A DNA stretch of 64,000 bases from AP-15 sp963785565 (GTDB lineage Bacteria; Pseudomonadota; Alphaproteobacteria; ATCC43930; CGMCC-115725), in contig CAWAVV010000011.1 of the NCBI GenBank assembly GCA_963785565.1, positions 1 through 64,000 on the forward strand, written 5' to 3'. Position 1 is the first letter of the stretch. Each line of letters begins with the position of its first letter. A program made the translations under genes and the position numbers. Positions 42,043 to 50,108 of the stretch are shown in pieces. A model generated the notes under the pieces. The model did no database searches. It was not told the origin of the DNA and saw only the letters and a list, made by a program, of their open reading frames with translations.

Positions 42043-43020
42043 ATGACGCAACTATCCGTTTCCACCCGGCCGATCGACGGCCCGAGCGCCTGGGTGCGCC
42101 GCGATGTCCGCCCCGAGGATTGGCGGGTCGCGCTCGACGCCGCCTGCCTCGACGAGATCGGCCGCGTGGTCGACGAACTGCGCGCTTACCCGCTGCCGAC
42201 GATCGTGCTTGGCGCGGATGATTTCGCGATGCCGGCCTGCCGCGAGGCGATGGCGCGGGCGAGCGGCATCCTCGCATCAGGCGTGCGCTTTGCGATCGTC
42301 GAGCGCCTGCCGACGGCCGAGATGAACGCAGCCGAGGCGACGGCGATCTATTGGCTGCTGTCGGGCATGATCGCGCGCCCGGTCGCGCAAAAGCTCGACG
42401 GCGCCTTGATCTATGACGTGCTCGATACTGGGCAGCGGGCATTGCCGGGTTCGGGCGTGCGTCCGGACAAGACCAACATCGAGATCCGCTTTCACAACGA
42501 CAACGCGTATAACGAGACGCCGCCGGACTATGTCGGTCTCCTCTGCCTGCGGCGGGCCATGAGCGGCGGCCACAGCCGGGTCATCAGTTTTCATACGGCG
42601 CATAATGCGCTGCTGGCACGCTGCCCCGAGCGGCTGGCGCGGCTCTACGAGCCGTTCTGGTTCGACCGCCAGCGCGAATTCCATCCCGGCGAAAGCCCGA
42701 TCTTCGCCGCCCCAGTGTTTGCCGGCGGCGCCGAGATCAAGGCGCGGTTCAGCGTCCATCAGATCAACAGCGGCTACGCGCTGAAGGGCGAGCCGCTCGA
42801 CGCGGCCGGAGCGACCGCCGTCTCGACGATGCTCGAGATTTTCGAGGACGATGCGCTGTCGATCGATTTTGACCTCGAACCCGGGCAGATGCAGTTTGTC
42901 GACAACCGCGCCTTGGGCCACAGCCGCACCGCCTTCATCGATTACCCGGAACCCGAAACCCGGCGGCATCTCGTGCGGCTGTGGCTGCGCGACCACGGCC
43001 GCCGCGCCTATCCCGGCTGA
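42043..43020 (+). CDS. TauD/TfdA-like Fe(II)/2-oxoglutarate dioxygenase
   Basis: A 325-residue member of the TauD/TfdA-like group. The iron site is RFHNDNAYNETPPDYVGLLC (H-N-D, an intact HxD), with the distal His in MQFVDNRALGHSRTAFIDYP and the 2OG Arg in PETRRHLVRLWLRD. The domain is preceded by about 150 residues including LIYDVLDTGQRALPGSGVRP, as in the longer clavaminate-synthase-like branch. GGAG lies 5 bases before the ATG. The next gene, an aminotransferase, starts 20 bases downstream, so the two form an operon acting on an amine or amino acid. The substrate is unknown. Confidence 0.88.
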   Translation: MTQLSVSTRPIDGPSAWVRRDVRPEDWRVALDAACLDEIGRVVDELRAYPLPTIVLGADDFAMPACREAMARASGILASGVRFAIVERLPTAEMNAAEATAIYWLLSGMIARPVAQKLDGALIYDVLDTGQRALPGSGVRPDKTNIEIRFHNDNAYNETPPDYVGLLCLRRAMSGGHSRVISFHTAHNALLARCPERLARLYEPFWFDRQREFHPGESPIFAAPVFAGGAEIKARFSVHQINSGYALKGEPLDAAGATAVSTMLEIFEDDALSIDFDLEPGQMQFVDNRALGHSRTAFIDYPEPETRRHLVRLWLRDHGRRAYPG

Positions 43021-43039
43021 GGGTTGTGAGCAACGGGAA

Positions 43040-44356
43040 ATGACGACGACTCACCCTGCAAATATCAACGCCCAGGCGGCGCTCGCCGAGGCCGAGGAAC
43101 GGTATCGGGCCGACAACCCGAAAAGCCTCGAGCAGCACCACGCGGCTTGCGCGGCGATGCCCGGCGGCAATACCCGCGCCTCGATCCATGTCGATCCGTT
43201 TCCGCTGACCATGGCGAGGGGCGAGGGTGCGCGGCTGTGGGATCTCGACGGGCACGAATATGCCGATTTCCTCAGCGAGTTCACCGCCGGGCTCTACGGC
43301 CATTCGCACCCGGCGATCCGCCGCGCGATCGAAGCGGCGCTCGCGGGCGGGCTCAATTTCGGCGCGCACACCGAAATCGAGGCTCGGTTTGCCGCGGCGG
43401 TCTGCGCGCGTTTCCCGTCGATCGAGCTGGTGCGTTTTACCAATTCGGGCACCGAAGCCAATCTGATGGCGGTCAGCGCCGCGCGCGCGATCACCGGCCG
43501 GCCGAAGATCCTGGTGTTTGGCGGCGGCTATCATGGCGGCGTCTTTTATTTCCGCGGCCATGGCAGCCCGCTCAACACCCCGTTCGAGTTTCTGCTCGGC
43601 CGCTATAATGACCTTAAGGCGCTGGAAACGCTGATCCGCCCGCACCGCCAACAGCTGGCCGCGATCCTGGTCGAGCCGATGCAGGGCACGACCGGCTGCA
43701 TCCCGGCCGAGCGGGGTTTTCTGGCCGGACTGCGCGCGCTCGCGAGCGAGACCGGGGCCTTGCTGATCTTCGACGAGGTGATGACCTCGCGGCTGGCGCC
43801 GGGCGGGTTGCAGGAAGTCCACGGCATCCTCCCCGACCTGACGACACTCGGGAAATATCTCGGCGGCGGCATGAGCTTTGGCGCCTTTGGCGGGCGCGCC
43901 GAGATCATGGAGCGCTTCGACCCGCGCCGCCCGGACGCCTTCCAGCATGCGGGCACCTTCAACAACAACGTGCTGACGATGAACGCCGGACTGGTCGGGC
44001 TGACCGAGATCTATACACCGGGGCCCGCCCATGCCCTGAACGAATGGGGCGACCGCCTTCGCGGACGGCTCAACGCGGTGGTCCGCCTGTCCGGCCTGGC
44101 GATGCAATTCACCGGCATTGGCTCGATGATGTCGGTCCACATGGCCGACGGGCCGATCCGCTCGGAGGAGGATGCGGCGCGCGGCGACGGCGCGCTGCGC
44201 GATTTGTTCTGGTTCGATCTCGTCGCCCACGGCATCTGGTTCGCCAAACGGGGCATGTTCGCGCTGTCGATCGCGCTCGTCGACGAGGACGGCGACAAGC
44301 TCATCGCCGCGGTAGAAGAATTCGTTCAGACCCGCGCGCCGCTGTTCGGACAATAA
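43040..44356 (+). CDS. Class III aminotransferase (glutamate-1-semialdehyde aminomutase-like)
   Basis: A 438-residue PLP enzyme of the GSA-aminomutase / omega-aminotransferase group. Marks: AACAAMPGGNTRASIHVDPF, LVRFTNSGTEANLMAVSAAR (phosphate-binding), VFGGGYHGGVFYFRGHGSP, ILVEPMQGTTGCIPAERGFL, LLIFDEVMTSRLAPGGLQEV (Asp binding the PLP pyridine) and TTLGKYLGGGMSFGAFGGRA (the PLP Lys in GKYLGGG). It forms an operon with the dioxygenase just upstream. True hemL genes usually stand apart, so this is probably a catabolic or secondary-metabolism aminomutase or transaminase. Confidence 0.92.
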   Translation: MTTTHPANINAQAALAEAEERYRADNPKSLEQHHAACAAMPGGNTRASIHVDPFPLTMARGEGARLWDLDGHEYADFLSEFTAGLYGHSHPAIRRAIEAALAGGLNFGAHTEIEARFAAAVCARFPSIELVRFTNSGTEANLMAVSAARAITGRPKILVFGGGYHGGVFYFRGHGSPLNTPFEFLLGRYNDLKALETLIRPHRQQLAAILVEPMQGTTGCIPAERGFLAGLRALASETGALLIFDEVMTSRLAPGGLQEVHGILPDLTTLGKYLGGGMSFGAFGGRAEIMERFDPRRPDAFQHAGTFNNNVLTMNAGLVGLTEIYTPGPAHALNEWGDRLRGRLNAVVRLSGLAMQFTGIGSMMSVHMADGPIRSEEDAARGDGALRDLFWFDLVAHGIWFAKRGMFALSIALVDEDGDKLIAAVEEFVQTRAPLFGQ

Positions 44357-44460
44357 CCACGAGCTGGTCAGCTCGTACCATCAATTGCTGTAATTGGCGA
44401 GTGGTTATCTTGGGCGGATTTTGCGGGCACGGACATATGTCTTGTCGGGGCGGGCCTTTG

Positions 44461-44672
44461 TCAGACCGTTACCTCTACATATTCGACCCGACTCGATGGC
44501 TGCGGAATGGGTAATCCGTCTTCGCGCAGCCCGTTCAAATGCAATTCCACCGCCTCACGGATCAGTTGCTCGGTTCGTCCGGTGTCCTACCGGTGGCGAT
44601 GCAGCCGGGAAGGTCCGGTACGTAGGCTGAGTAGTTTTCTCCGGCTTTCTCGACGACGATCGCATAACGCAT
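44461..44672 (-). pseudogene. hicB: HicB-like antitoxin with a one-base deletion
   Basis: From ATG 44672: MRYAIVVEKAGENYSAYVPD LPGCIATGRTPDE is a classic HicB N-terminal partial RNase H fold. The frame then breaks; the next frame continues TEQLIREAVELHLNGLREDG LPIPQPSSRVEYVEV and a TGA. The span is 212 bases, one short of a multiple of three, so a single base is lost near 44573. HicB normally binds and silences HicA and represses the operon. It lies 28 bases downstream of the intact hicA, on the same strand. Confidence 0.78.
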
Positions 44673-44700
44673 CGCGATAATCTCACTGTTTGACGTTGGC

Positions 44701-44871
44701 TTACTTCAGAATGCTGTTTGGGGTTCCCGGGGCGACGTCATCGCTGGACCTTCCTGCGACCGTGACCCGGCCCAGCTTTACCGGATGCTTGAACTGGCGA
44801 TGGCTTCCCCGAGTGGTTACAGGATACCAGCCATCATCGCGCAACAGCCGCAGCACTTCTCTGACCTTCAT
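44701..44871 (-). CDS. hicA: HicA-like mRNA interferase toxin
   Basis: A 56-residue protein: MKVREVLRLLRDDGWYPVTT RGSHRQFKHPVKLGRVTV, ending SDDVAPGTPNSILK. This is the dsRBD-like HicA fold with the catalytic His in RGSHRQF and the usual C-terminal DV-x-PGT-x-x-SILK, a few residues shorter than many relatives. HicA cleaves mRNA when HicB is lost. The start is ATG 44871. It lies upstream of the frameshifted hicB in the normal hicA-hicB order. If the hicB lesion is real, the toxin would be unneutralised unless it is weak, silent or covered by another HicB. Confidence 0.82.
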   Translation of the reverse strand: MKVREVLRLLRDDGWYPVTTRGSHRQFKHPVKLGRVTVAGRSSDDVAPGTPNSILK

Positions 44872-44939
44872 CTTGCCGAACGCTCATGCCGTATTTACAG
44901 CGGTTTCCGATCAAGTCGCACCGTGCTCACCCCCTCAAA

Positions 44940-45050
44940 CTCTCCCCCATCACCCCCTCCCAAACCCTCCCCCATCAAGGGGGAGGGCCTCAATCAGCAC
45001 GCCTATCGGTACTCCCGCCCCCTCGATGGGGGCGGGTCGGGGTAGGGGTG
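44940..45050. repeat. Two GC-rich palindromes of a common intergenic repeat
   Basis: CCCTCCCCC/GGGGGAGGG (44965-44987) and CCCGCCCCC/GGGGGCGGG (45014-45036) each form a 9-bp stem with a 5-base loop. They sit between hicA and the MBL hydrolase. Confidence 0.8.
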
Positions 45051-45118
45051 ATTCGCGCCGAGTGCGTCTATTCGGTCGAAAACCGCGCTAGCTAAGCGGT
45101 TAGGGTATTGCGCCTGAT

Positions 45119-46024
45119 TCAAGACCGGGTGGGGCGATAGATCGCGTCGATCGCCGGCGGTCCCTCGCTTTCGACGATGCCGCGCCCGGCGAGATCAAGC
45201 AGATGTGCATGCACCGATCGCCCCGCCGCGCGGCGCAGCCCCGGCTGAAGCCCGTCATAGAGCTTGTCGACGATCGCGTCGATCCGATCGCTACCGGCCG
45301 CCAGACATTCCAGAATCCCGGCCTCGCGCTCGCGGCGATGGGCGACGAAGGCACGGACATGGGCCTGCGGCTCGGTGATCGCCGGGCCATGGGTCGGCCA
45401 ATAGACCGCGTCCGAGCGATCGAGCAATTTGTCGAGCGAGGCCATATAAGCGCTCATGTCGCCGTCGGGCGGGGCGATCACGCTGGTCGACCAGCCCATG
45501 ACATGGTCGCCGCTGAACAGGATGCCTTGATCGGGCAGCGCGAAGCAGAGATGGTTCGAGGTGTGTCCCGGCGTATGCACCGCGTCGAAACGCCAGCCTG
45601 AGCCGGCGATCGCGTCGCCGTCATGTACGGTCACATCGGGCGTGAAGTCCCAATCGCCGCCTTCCTCGACCGCGGGATCGCCGCGCTTCCCTCCGGCGTG
45701 GGGGCCGAAGCCATAGGTCGGGGCCCCGGTTGCCGCCTTCAGCGCTGCGGCCGCCGGCGAGTGGTCGCTGTGGGTGTGGGTAATCAGGATATGGGTCACT
45801 TGCTCGCCGGAGAGTCCGGCCAGCAATGCCGCGACGTGCTCGTCGAGATCGGGGCCGGGATCGATGACCGCGACTTCGTCGTCGCCGACGACATACGTCC
45901 CGGTGCCGCGGAAGGTGAACGGGCTGGGGTTGCGCGCGACAATGCGGCGAATGCCCGGCGCCACCCGCTCGAGCCGGCCGTATTCGAAGGAAAATTCGCG
46001 GCGGAACGGGATCTCGACAGCCAT
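45119..46024 (-). CDS. MBL-fold metallo-hydrolase
   Basis: A 301-residue metallo-beta-lactamase-fold protein. HILITHTHSDHSPAAAALKA carries the HxHxDH zinc motif, and VHTPGHTSNHLCFALPDQGI the next His. LFSGDHVMGWSTSVIAPPDG and VYWPTHGPAITEPQAHVRAF supply the bridging Asp and last His, and a C-terminal winged-helix-like tail follows. It resembles the LACTB2-like group, whose members are hydrolases or nucleases of varied substrate. The start is ATG 46024. It is divergent from the DUF6489 gene, with an 81-base gap that probably holds both promoters. Confidence 0.92.
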   Translation of the reverse strand: MAVEIPFRREFSFEYGRLERVAPGIRRIVARNPSPFTFRGTGTYVVGDDEVAVIDPGPDLDEHVAALLAGLSGEQVTHILITHTHSDHSPAAAALKAATGAPTYGFGPHAGGKRGDPAVEEGGDWDFTPDVTVHDGDAIAGSGWRFDAVHTPGHTSNHLCFALPDQGILFSGDHVMGWSTSVIAPPDGDMSAYMASLDKLLDRSDAVYWPTHGPAITEPQAHVRAFVAHRREREAGILECLAAGSDRIDAIVDKLYDGLQPGLRRAAGRSVHAHLLDLAGRGIVESEGPPAIDAIYRPTRS

Positions 46025-46105
46025 GCGCAAAGCTTACCCGAGATCCTGCGCGCGGCCCAACGGTTAAAGTGCTATCGCTTAGTGGGGCGGGAAGGAGCCG
46101 TGGCG

Positions 46106-46351
46106 ATGAAGATCAACTTGGAAATCGACTGCACTCCGGAGGAAATGCGAACGTTTTTCGGATTGCCCGAAGTGCAACCCTTGCAGGCGGCGCTGCTGAA
46201 AGAGGTGCAGGAACGAATGACCGCCAACATCAAAGCGATGGACGCCAAGGCGATGATCGAGACCTGGCTGCCGGCAACCTTGAAGGGGTTCGAGCAGCTG
46301 CAGCAAATATTCATGGCGCGGATGGCCCGCGGCCCCGGCGAGAAAAAATAG
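46106..46351 (+). CDS. DUF6489 family protein
   Basis: An 81-residue acidic/amphipathic protein: MKINLEIDCTPEEMRTFFGL, PEVQPLQAALLKEVQERM, then MIETWLPATLKGFEQLQQIF. The pattern matches the small DUF6489 family of alphaproteobacteria (from memory). The first 25 residues form a beta strand and turn with conserved DCTPEE; the rest is helical. GAAGGAG lies upstream. The GNAT gene begins 2 bases after its stop and the histidine phosphatase overlaps that gene, so the three make one operon. No function is established. Confidence 0.75.
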   Translation: MKINLEIDCTPEEMRTFFGLPEVQPLQAALLKEVQERMTANIKAMDAKAMIETWLPATLKGFEQLQQIFMARMARGPGEKK

Positions 46352-46353
46352 CC

Positions 46354-46902
46354 GTGGCGGTCTCGCTGCGAACCTCGCGCTTGCTGCTGCGCCCGTGGCG
46401 CGACGCCGATGTCGCCGCCTATGCGGAACTGTCCGCCGACCCCGCCGTCATGGAGTTTCTGCGGCCCGCGGCCGAGCCGGCCGCGGCCGAAGCGTGGGCG
46501 GCGCGGGTGCGCGCCCATTGGCGGCAGCACGGGTTTGGGCAATGGGTCGTCGAGATCCCCGGCGAGGCGAGTATGACCGGCGTCGTCGGGCTCAGCAGTG
46601 TCTCTTACGAGGCGCATTTCACTCCAGCGGTCGAGATCGCCTGGCGGCTCGCGCGCTCTCAATGGGGCCGCGGCTATGCGAGCGAAGCCGCGCGCGCCGC
46701 GCTCGATTACGGCTTTGGCACGCTGGGCTTGACCGAGATTGTCGCGATCACGGTACCGGCCAATCTTCGCTCGCGCCGGGTCATGGAGCGGCTCGGCATG
46801 ACGCGCCTGCCGGAAGACGATTTCGACCACCCCAACGTCCCGGAGGGGCCGCTGAAGCGCTGCGTCCTCTACCGGCTTCACAGGCCCCGGTCCGCGTCGT
46901 GA
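46354..46902 (+). CDS. GNAT-family N-acetyltransferase
   Basis: A 182-residue RimJ/RimL-like acetyltransferase. RTSRLLLRPWRDADVAAYAE starts the domain. EIAWRLARSQWGRGYASEAA is the acetyl-CoA loop (Q/R-x-x-GxG/A reads WGRGYA), followed by AALDYGFGTLGLTEIVAITV and NLRSRRVMERLGMTRLPEDD. Substrates of this branch are often protein N-termini or small amines. The start is GTG 46354, tied to the end of the DUF6489 gene. Its TGA overlaps the GTG of the downstream phosphatase by 3 bases, showing translational coupling. Confidence 0.9.
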   Translation: MAVSLRTSRLLLRPWRDADVAAYAELSADPAVMEFLRPAAEPAAAEAWAARVRAHWRQHGFGQWVVEIPGEASMTGVVGLSSVSYEAHFTPAVEIAWRLARSQWGRGYASEAARAALDYGFGTLGLTEIVAITVPANLRSRRVMERLGMTRLPEDDFDHPNVPEGPLKRCVLYRLHRPRSAS

Positions 46903-47495
46903 CGATTTTCCTGATCCGCCACGGCGAGACCCAATGGAACAAGGCAAGGCGACACCAGGGCCGTTTCGATTCGCCGCTGACCGGGCACGGCGTCGCGCAG
47001 GCCCGCGCGATCGGCCGGCGGTTGGCGACCATGCCGGAAGCGGTAGCGGCGCCGCTCGTCGCCAGCCCGCAAGGGCGGGCATGGCGCACCGCCGAGATCA
47101 TCCGCGACGAGCTGGGCGGCGCCGCTGCGCTGCGCCTCGACGATCGGCTGCGCGAGCATTCCGTCGGCTCGTGGGACGGCCTGGCCTATAGCGAGATCGA
47201 AGTCCGTTCACCGGGGGTCTTCGACGGCGAGGGGGCTCACGGCTGGTATTTCCGGCCGCCCGACAGCGAGAGTTACGCTGCTTTCGCGGCGCGCGTCGGC
47301 GAATGGCTCGGCGAGCAGGACGAAGCCGCTGCGATCATCGTTGTCACCCACGGGCTCGTCAGCCGCGTGCTGCGCGGTCTTTATGCCGGTCTGCCGCGGG
47401 CGGTCGCCCTGACCCTTCCGGTTCCGCAGGATCGGATCTACCGCCTCTCCAACGGCGCGATCGAACAACTGGCCGTCGAAAGCGATCGGATCTAG
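46899..47495 (+). CDS. Histidine phosphatase family protein
   Basis: A 198-residue phosphoglycerate-mutase-like phosphatase. TIFLIRHGETQWNKARRHQG carries the phosphorylated His (RHG) and the early Arg. LVASPQGRAWRTAEII supplies the second Arg, and DRLREHSVGSWDGLAYSEIE the Glu. AIIVVTHGLVSRVLRGLYAG has the distal His. Relatives act on sugar or nucleotide phosphates or are cofactor-dependent mutases; no specific substrate is indicated. The start is GTG 46899, overlapping the GNAT stop. Confidence 0.9.
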   Translation: MTIFLIRHGETQWNKARRHQGRFDSPLTGHGVAQARAIGRRLATMPEAVAAPLVASPQGRAWRTAEIIRDELGGAAALRLDDRLREHSVGSWDGLAYSEIEVRSPGVFDGEGAHGWYFRPPDSESYAAFAARVGEWLGEQDEAAAIIVVTHGLVSRVLRGLYAGLPRAVALTLPVPQDRIYRLSNGAIEQLAVESDRI

Positions 47496-47517
47496 ACGGT
47501 CGGCACCCACGACACCC

Positions 47518-47955
47518 TCAGCAAGCGACCACCTGGATATGGCCGGAGGAGGCGTAAGCGGTGATCTGACGATCCCTGGTCACGATCGGCACGCCAAGAT
47601 GTCGCGCCGTGGCGATCAGGAGCCGATCGGCCGGGTCGCCATGCAAGGGGGGCGGGAGATGAGCACTGTCGATGGCGATGCCGGGCGTGAACGGCGCCTC
47701 TCTGATCGCCGGCGCGGCCAGCACGCGCGCAAACCAAGTCTTGGGGTCCGGCAGAAAGCGGATCGTAGTGGCGCGACCAGGACGACTTAACAGTCCCACT
47801 TCCCAGGCGGAAACCGGCGAAATAAAGATGCCGTCGGCCAGAGCAGCGCAACGGATCGCGTCGGTCGCCCCATTTGCCATCAGATCCCCGTTGGCGAGAT
47901 AGATGACCGCGCAAGTGTCGAGCAAAACGGCCCGAGGCCCCACGTCGGCTCTCAC
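47518..47955 (-). CDS. PIN-domain (VapC-like) toxin
   Basis: A 145-residue PIN nuclease. AVLLDTCAVIYL gives the first Asp, SPVSAWEVGLLSRPGRATTI the Glu, and HGDPADRLLIATARHLGVPI with VTRDRQITAYA the C-terminal Asp residues of the Mg site. Such toxins cleave tRNA or rRNA when freed. GTG 47955 overlaps the last codons of the upstream antitoxin by 4 bases, the usual coupled arrangement. Together with the Phd/YefM-type gene it is a type II toxin-antitoxin module, and both frames are intact. Confidence 0.9.
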   Translation of the reverse strand: MRADVGPRAVLLDTCAVIYLANGDLMANGATDAIRCAALADGIFISPVSAWEVGLLSRPGRATTIRFLPDPKTWFARVLAAPAIREAPFTPGIAIDSAHLPPPLHGDPADRLLIATARHLGVPIVTRDRQITAYASSGHIQVVAC

Positions 47956-48218
47956 CCGTGGATCTGCCCTTGATCGGCGGTAAGCGGTTCATCGAGCGCG
48001 GGGGCGGTGAAATCGAACCCGTCGGGCGCGACGACGCTGCCGCGCATGAAACCGTGAAGGTCGCCCAGATCCTTTGTGTCGTCGGGAGGGGTGACGACAG
48101 CCACGATCCGTCCCCGCTTGGTAATGTACAGGCGGGTCAGCTTGCGGGCAGCCAGCTGATCGAAAAGGTCGAGACACTTGGCCTTGAACTCGGAGGCCGT
48201 GATGGCCGGCGCGCGCAC
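47952..48218 (-). CDS. Phd/YefM-type antitoxin
   Basis: An 88-residue DNA-binding antitoxin. ITASEFKAKCLDLFDQLAAR is the conserved Phd/YefM N-terminus, followed by LTRLYITKRGRIVAVVTPP. The C-terminal half (GFMRGSVVAPDGFDFTAPAL) is the toxin-neutralising tail and contains the common FMRG-x-V phrase. The start is GTG 48218, with GAGGTG 7 bases upstream. It probably represses its own promoter in the 100-odd bases to its right. Confidence 0.88.
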   Translation of the reverse strand: MRAPAITASEFKAKCLDLFDQLAARKLTRLYITKRGRIVAVVTPPDDTKDLGDLHGFMRGSVVAPDGFDFTAPALDEPLTADQGQIHG

Positions 48219-48334
48219 GATTGGTCACCTCGTAAAGACTGGTCTCTACCGGATGACTATATGGGGCTGGCCGGACAGAGTTCCAGAGGGTCCATAAATA
48301 GGGCCCTTGGAATACCGTCCCCATTTACCGGGTG

Positions 48335-49162
48335 TCAGTGCTTCGCAGGCGGGTAGACTTCATGGATCACGTCGTCGAGCCGATGTGCGCGGAGACCCGG
48401 CACGTCCATGATCTCGGTCGAGATGGTTGGGCCGCCGAGTTCGTAGAGGACCGCGCCGAGCCGCTTTTCGCCCGGCATCGCCGGTTGCATCCCGCCGACC
48501 AAAAAGCTCGAAGCCGGCGCCCAAACGAAGCGGGTCCCCTCGCTCAATACCTGGTGCGCTTTGTGCAGATGGCCGCTGGCGACCAAGCTCACCCGATAGC
48601 GCCGCAACAGCGCCATCAGCCGCGCGCGCGGCTGCGGCTTGACCGACCAGTAGCCGGTATCGTCTTCCACGGGGCTGTTGAGAAACAGCGGCTTGTGGAG
48701 AAACCAGGCGACCGGCCGACCGGCCGCCTGCGTCATTACCGCGTCGAGCCAGGCGTCCTGCGCCGCCTCTTCCGGCAGGCCGCTGTCGAGCAGCATGGCG
48801 TCGAGCCCGACGATGCGCCAACCCCCGGCGTTTTGGTCGACATCCTCGACCCACCAGTCGGCGCCGAAATGGAGATGCCATCGGGCAAGGCGCTCGCCGT
48901 TGACCGGCTGGTGCGGGTGGGCGGCATCGCCGACATCGTGGTTGCCGGGGACCGCGCGCCAGCGCACCCTCAGATCGCGCAACAGCCCGGCGGCATAGGC
49001 CATGTCGTCCTCGACATCGGCCCCGTCGACCGTGACATCGCCGGTATGAATTACGAGATCCGGGCGTTGCGCGGCAATCCATCGCGCGAGCGGCGCCCAG
49101 TTGTCGTCGAAATGCGCCTTGCGCCGGCTCAAATGCGTATCGGTGATCTGAATTATTCGCAT
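48335..49162 (-). CDS. CpdA-like metallophosphoesterase
   Basis: A 275-residue calcineurin-like phosphoesterase. Metal blocks are in order: IIQITDTHLSRRKAHFDDNW (D-x-H), DLVIHTGDVTVDGADVEDDM (GD), WRAVPGNHDVGDAAHPHQ (GNHD) and VSLVASGHLHKAHQVL (GHxH). The layout matches class III enzymes such as 3',5'-cAMP phosphodiesterase CpdA. The start ATG 49162 lies inside the end of the upstream HAD gene (10-base overlap), so the two are coupled. Cyclic-nucleotide or phospholipid-phosphate hydrolysis are both possible. Confidence 0.9.
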   Translation of the reverse strand: MRIIQITDTHLSRRKAHFDDNWAPLARWIAAQRPDLVIHTGDVTVDGADVEDDMAYAAGLLRDLRVRWRAVPGNHDVGDAAHPHQPVNGERLARWHLHFGADWWVEDVDQNAGGWRIVGLDAMLLDSGLPEEAAQDAWLDAVMTQAAGRPVAWFLHKPLFLNSPVEDDTGYWSVKPQPRARLMALLRRYRVSLVASGHLHKAHQVLSEGTRFVWAPASSFLVGGMQPAMPGEKRLGAVLYELGGPTISTEIMDVPGLRAHRLDDVIHEVYPPAKH

Positions 49163-49818
49163 CGCCTCTCGCCTAAATGGGCCGCCAGATCGGTCATTCG
49201 CGCGAAGACCCGCGAGCATCCGGCGGCGACAAGCTGGTCGGCGTGGCCGTCGGAACAGTGGCTGCCGCCACAAAAGCCGAAAACCGGCATGCCGGCGGCG
49301 ACCGCGGCGGCGACGCCGATGACGCTGTCCTCGACGACGGTGCAGTCAGCAGGGTGTGCGCCCAGCTGCCGAGCGGCCAGCAGAAAGAGATCGGGCGCCG
49401 GCTTGCCCGAGGCAACTTGCGTGGCGCTGAAAACATGCGGATCGAAGAAGCGCAATAGGCCGGTCAGCGCCAAGCGCTCGCGTACCCGGCCGAGGTGGCC
49501 GTTCGAAGCGACGCAGCGGGCGGCCGTCAGCGCGTTGAGCAGCGCCTCGACCCCCGGCATCGGCTCCAGCTCGCGGGCGAGCGCGATTGCGGTTTGCGCG
49601 CGCATCGCATCGAAAAACCCATCCGGCAACGCCCGCCCGTATCGGACCTCGACCGCCGCGGCTAAGGAGTCGCGGTTCTTGCCGACGCCGAGGACCAAGG
49701 CCTCCTCGGCCGTCGCCGAGAGATGCGCCGCGGTCAGGCACTCGGCCAAGATGCGGGCAAAGATGACCTCGCTGTCGACCAGGACGCCGTCGCAATCGAA
49801 GATGACGAGGTCGGGCAC
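49153..49818 (-). CDS. HAD-family hydrolase (beta-phosphoglucomutase/GS1-like)
   Basis: A 221-residue HAD phosphatase. VIFDCDGVLVDSEVIFARIL has the nucleophile DxD, RCVASNGHLGRVRERLALTG the Ser/Asn motif II, and SGKPAPDLFLLAARQLGAHP the motif III Lys. CTVVEDSVIGVAAAVAAGMP has the acidic motif IV. A helical cap is inserted after motif I, placing it near beta-phosphoglucomutase or phosphoglycolate-type enzymes. The start is GTG 49818 with GGGAAAGG upstream. It overlaps the phosphoesterase gene by 10 bases. Confidence 0.9.
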   Translation of the reverse strand: MPDLVIFDCDGVLVDSEVIFARILAECLTAAHLSATAEEALVLGVGKNRDSLAAAVEVRYGRALPDGFFDAMRAQTAIALARELEPMPGVEALLNALTAARCVASNGHLGRVRERLALTGLLRFFDPHVFSATQVASGKPAPDLFLLAARQLGAHPADCTVVEDSVIGVAAAVAAGMPVFGFCGGSHCSDGHADQLVAAGCSRVFARMTDLAAHLGERRCE

Positions 49819-50108
49819 GGGGCCCCTTTCCCTGGCTTCACCGGTGGGCAGGTTTCGAGAAGACCACGCCAGCGCCGGATCGAGTGTGATCTAGTTCACA
49901 CTGCAGGTCATATAATCCGGCGTCGAACCCGCGAGCCGCGGAACCAAGACCCGGCCATGCCCCTCCGGTGCGGGACTATCGGTTTTCTGTCGGCTAAGCG
50001 TGCCGACCCGGTTGCTGCGCTGGCGTGGCGCCAGCGAGACGGCGTCCGAAGAAGCCCGCGGCTGGCGACGGCTCTCAGCCGGTGCCGAACGCTCCGCCGC
50101 CGCTCAAC

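Noticed and set aside
42935..44353. Minus-strand frame (472 codons) opposite the aminotransferase
   Set aside because: Antisense shadow; PLP-enzyme motifs are all on the plus strand.
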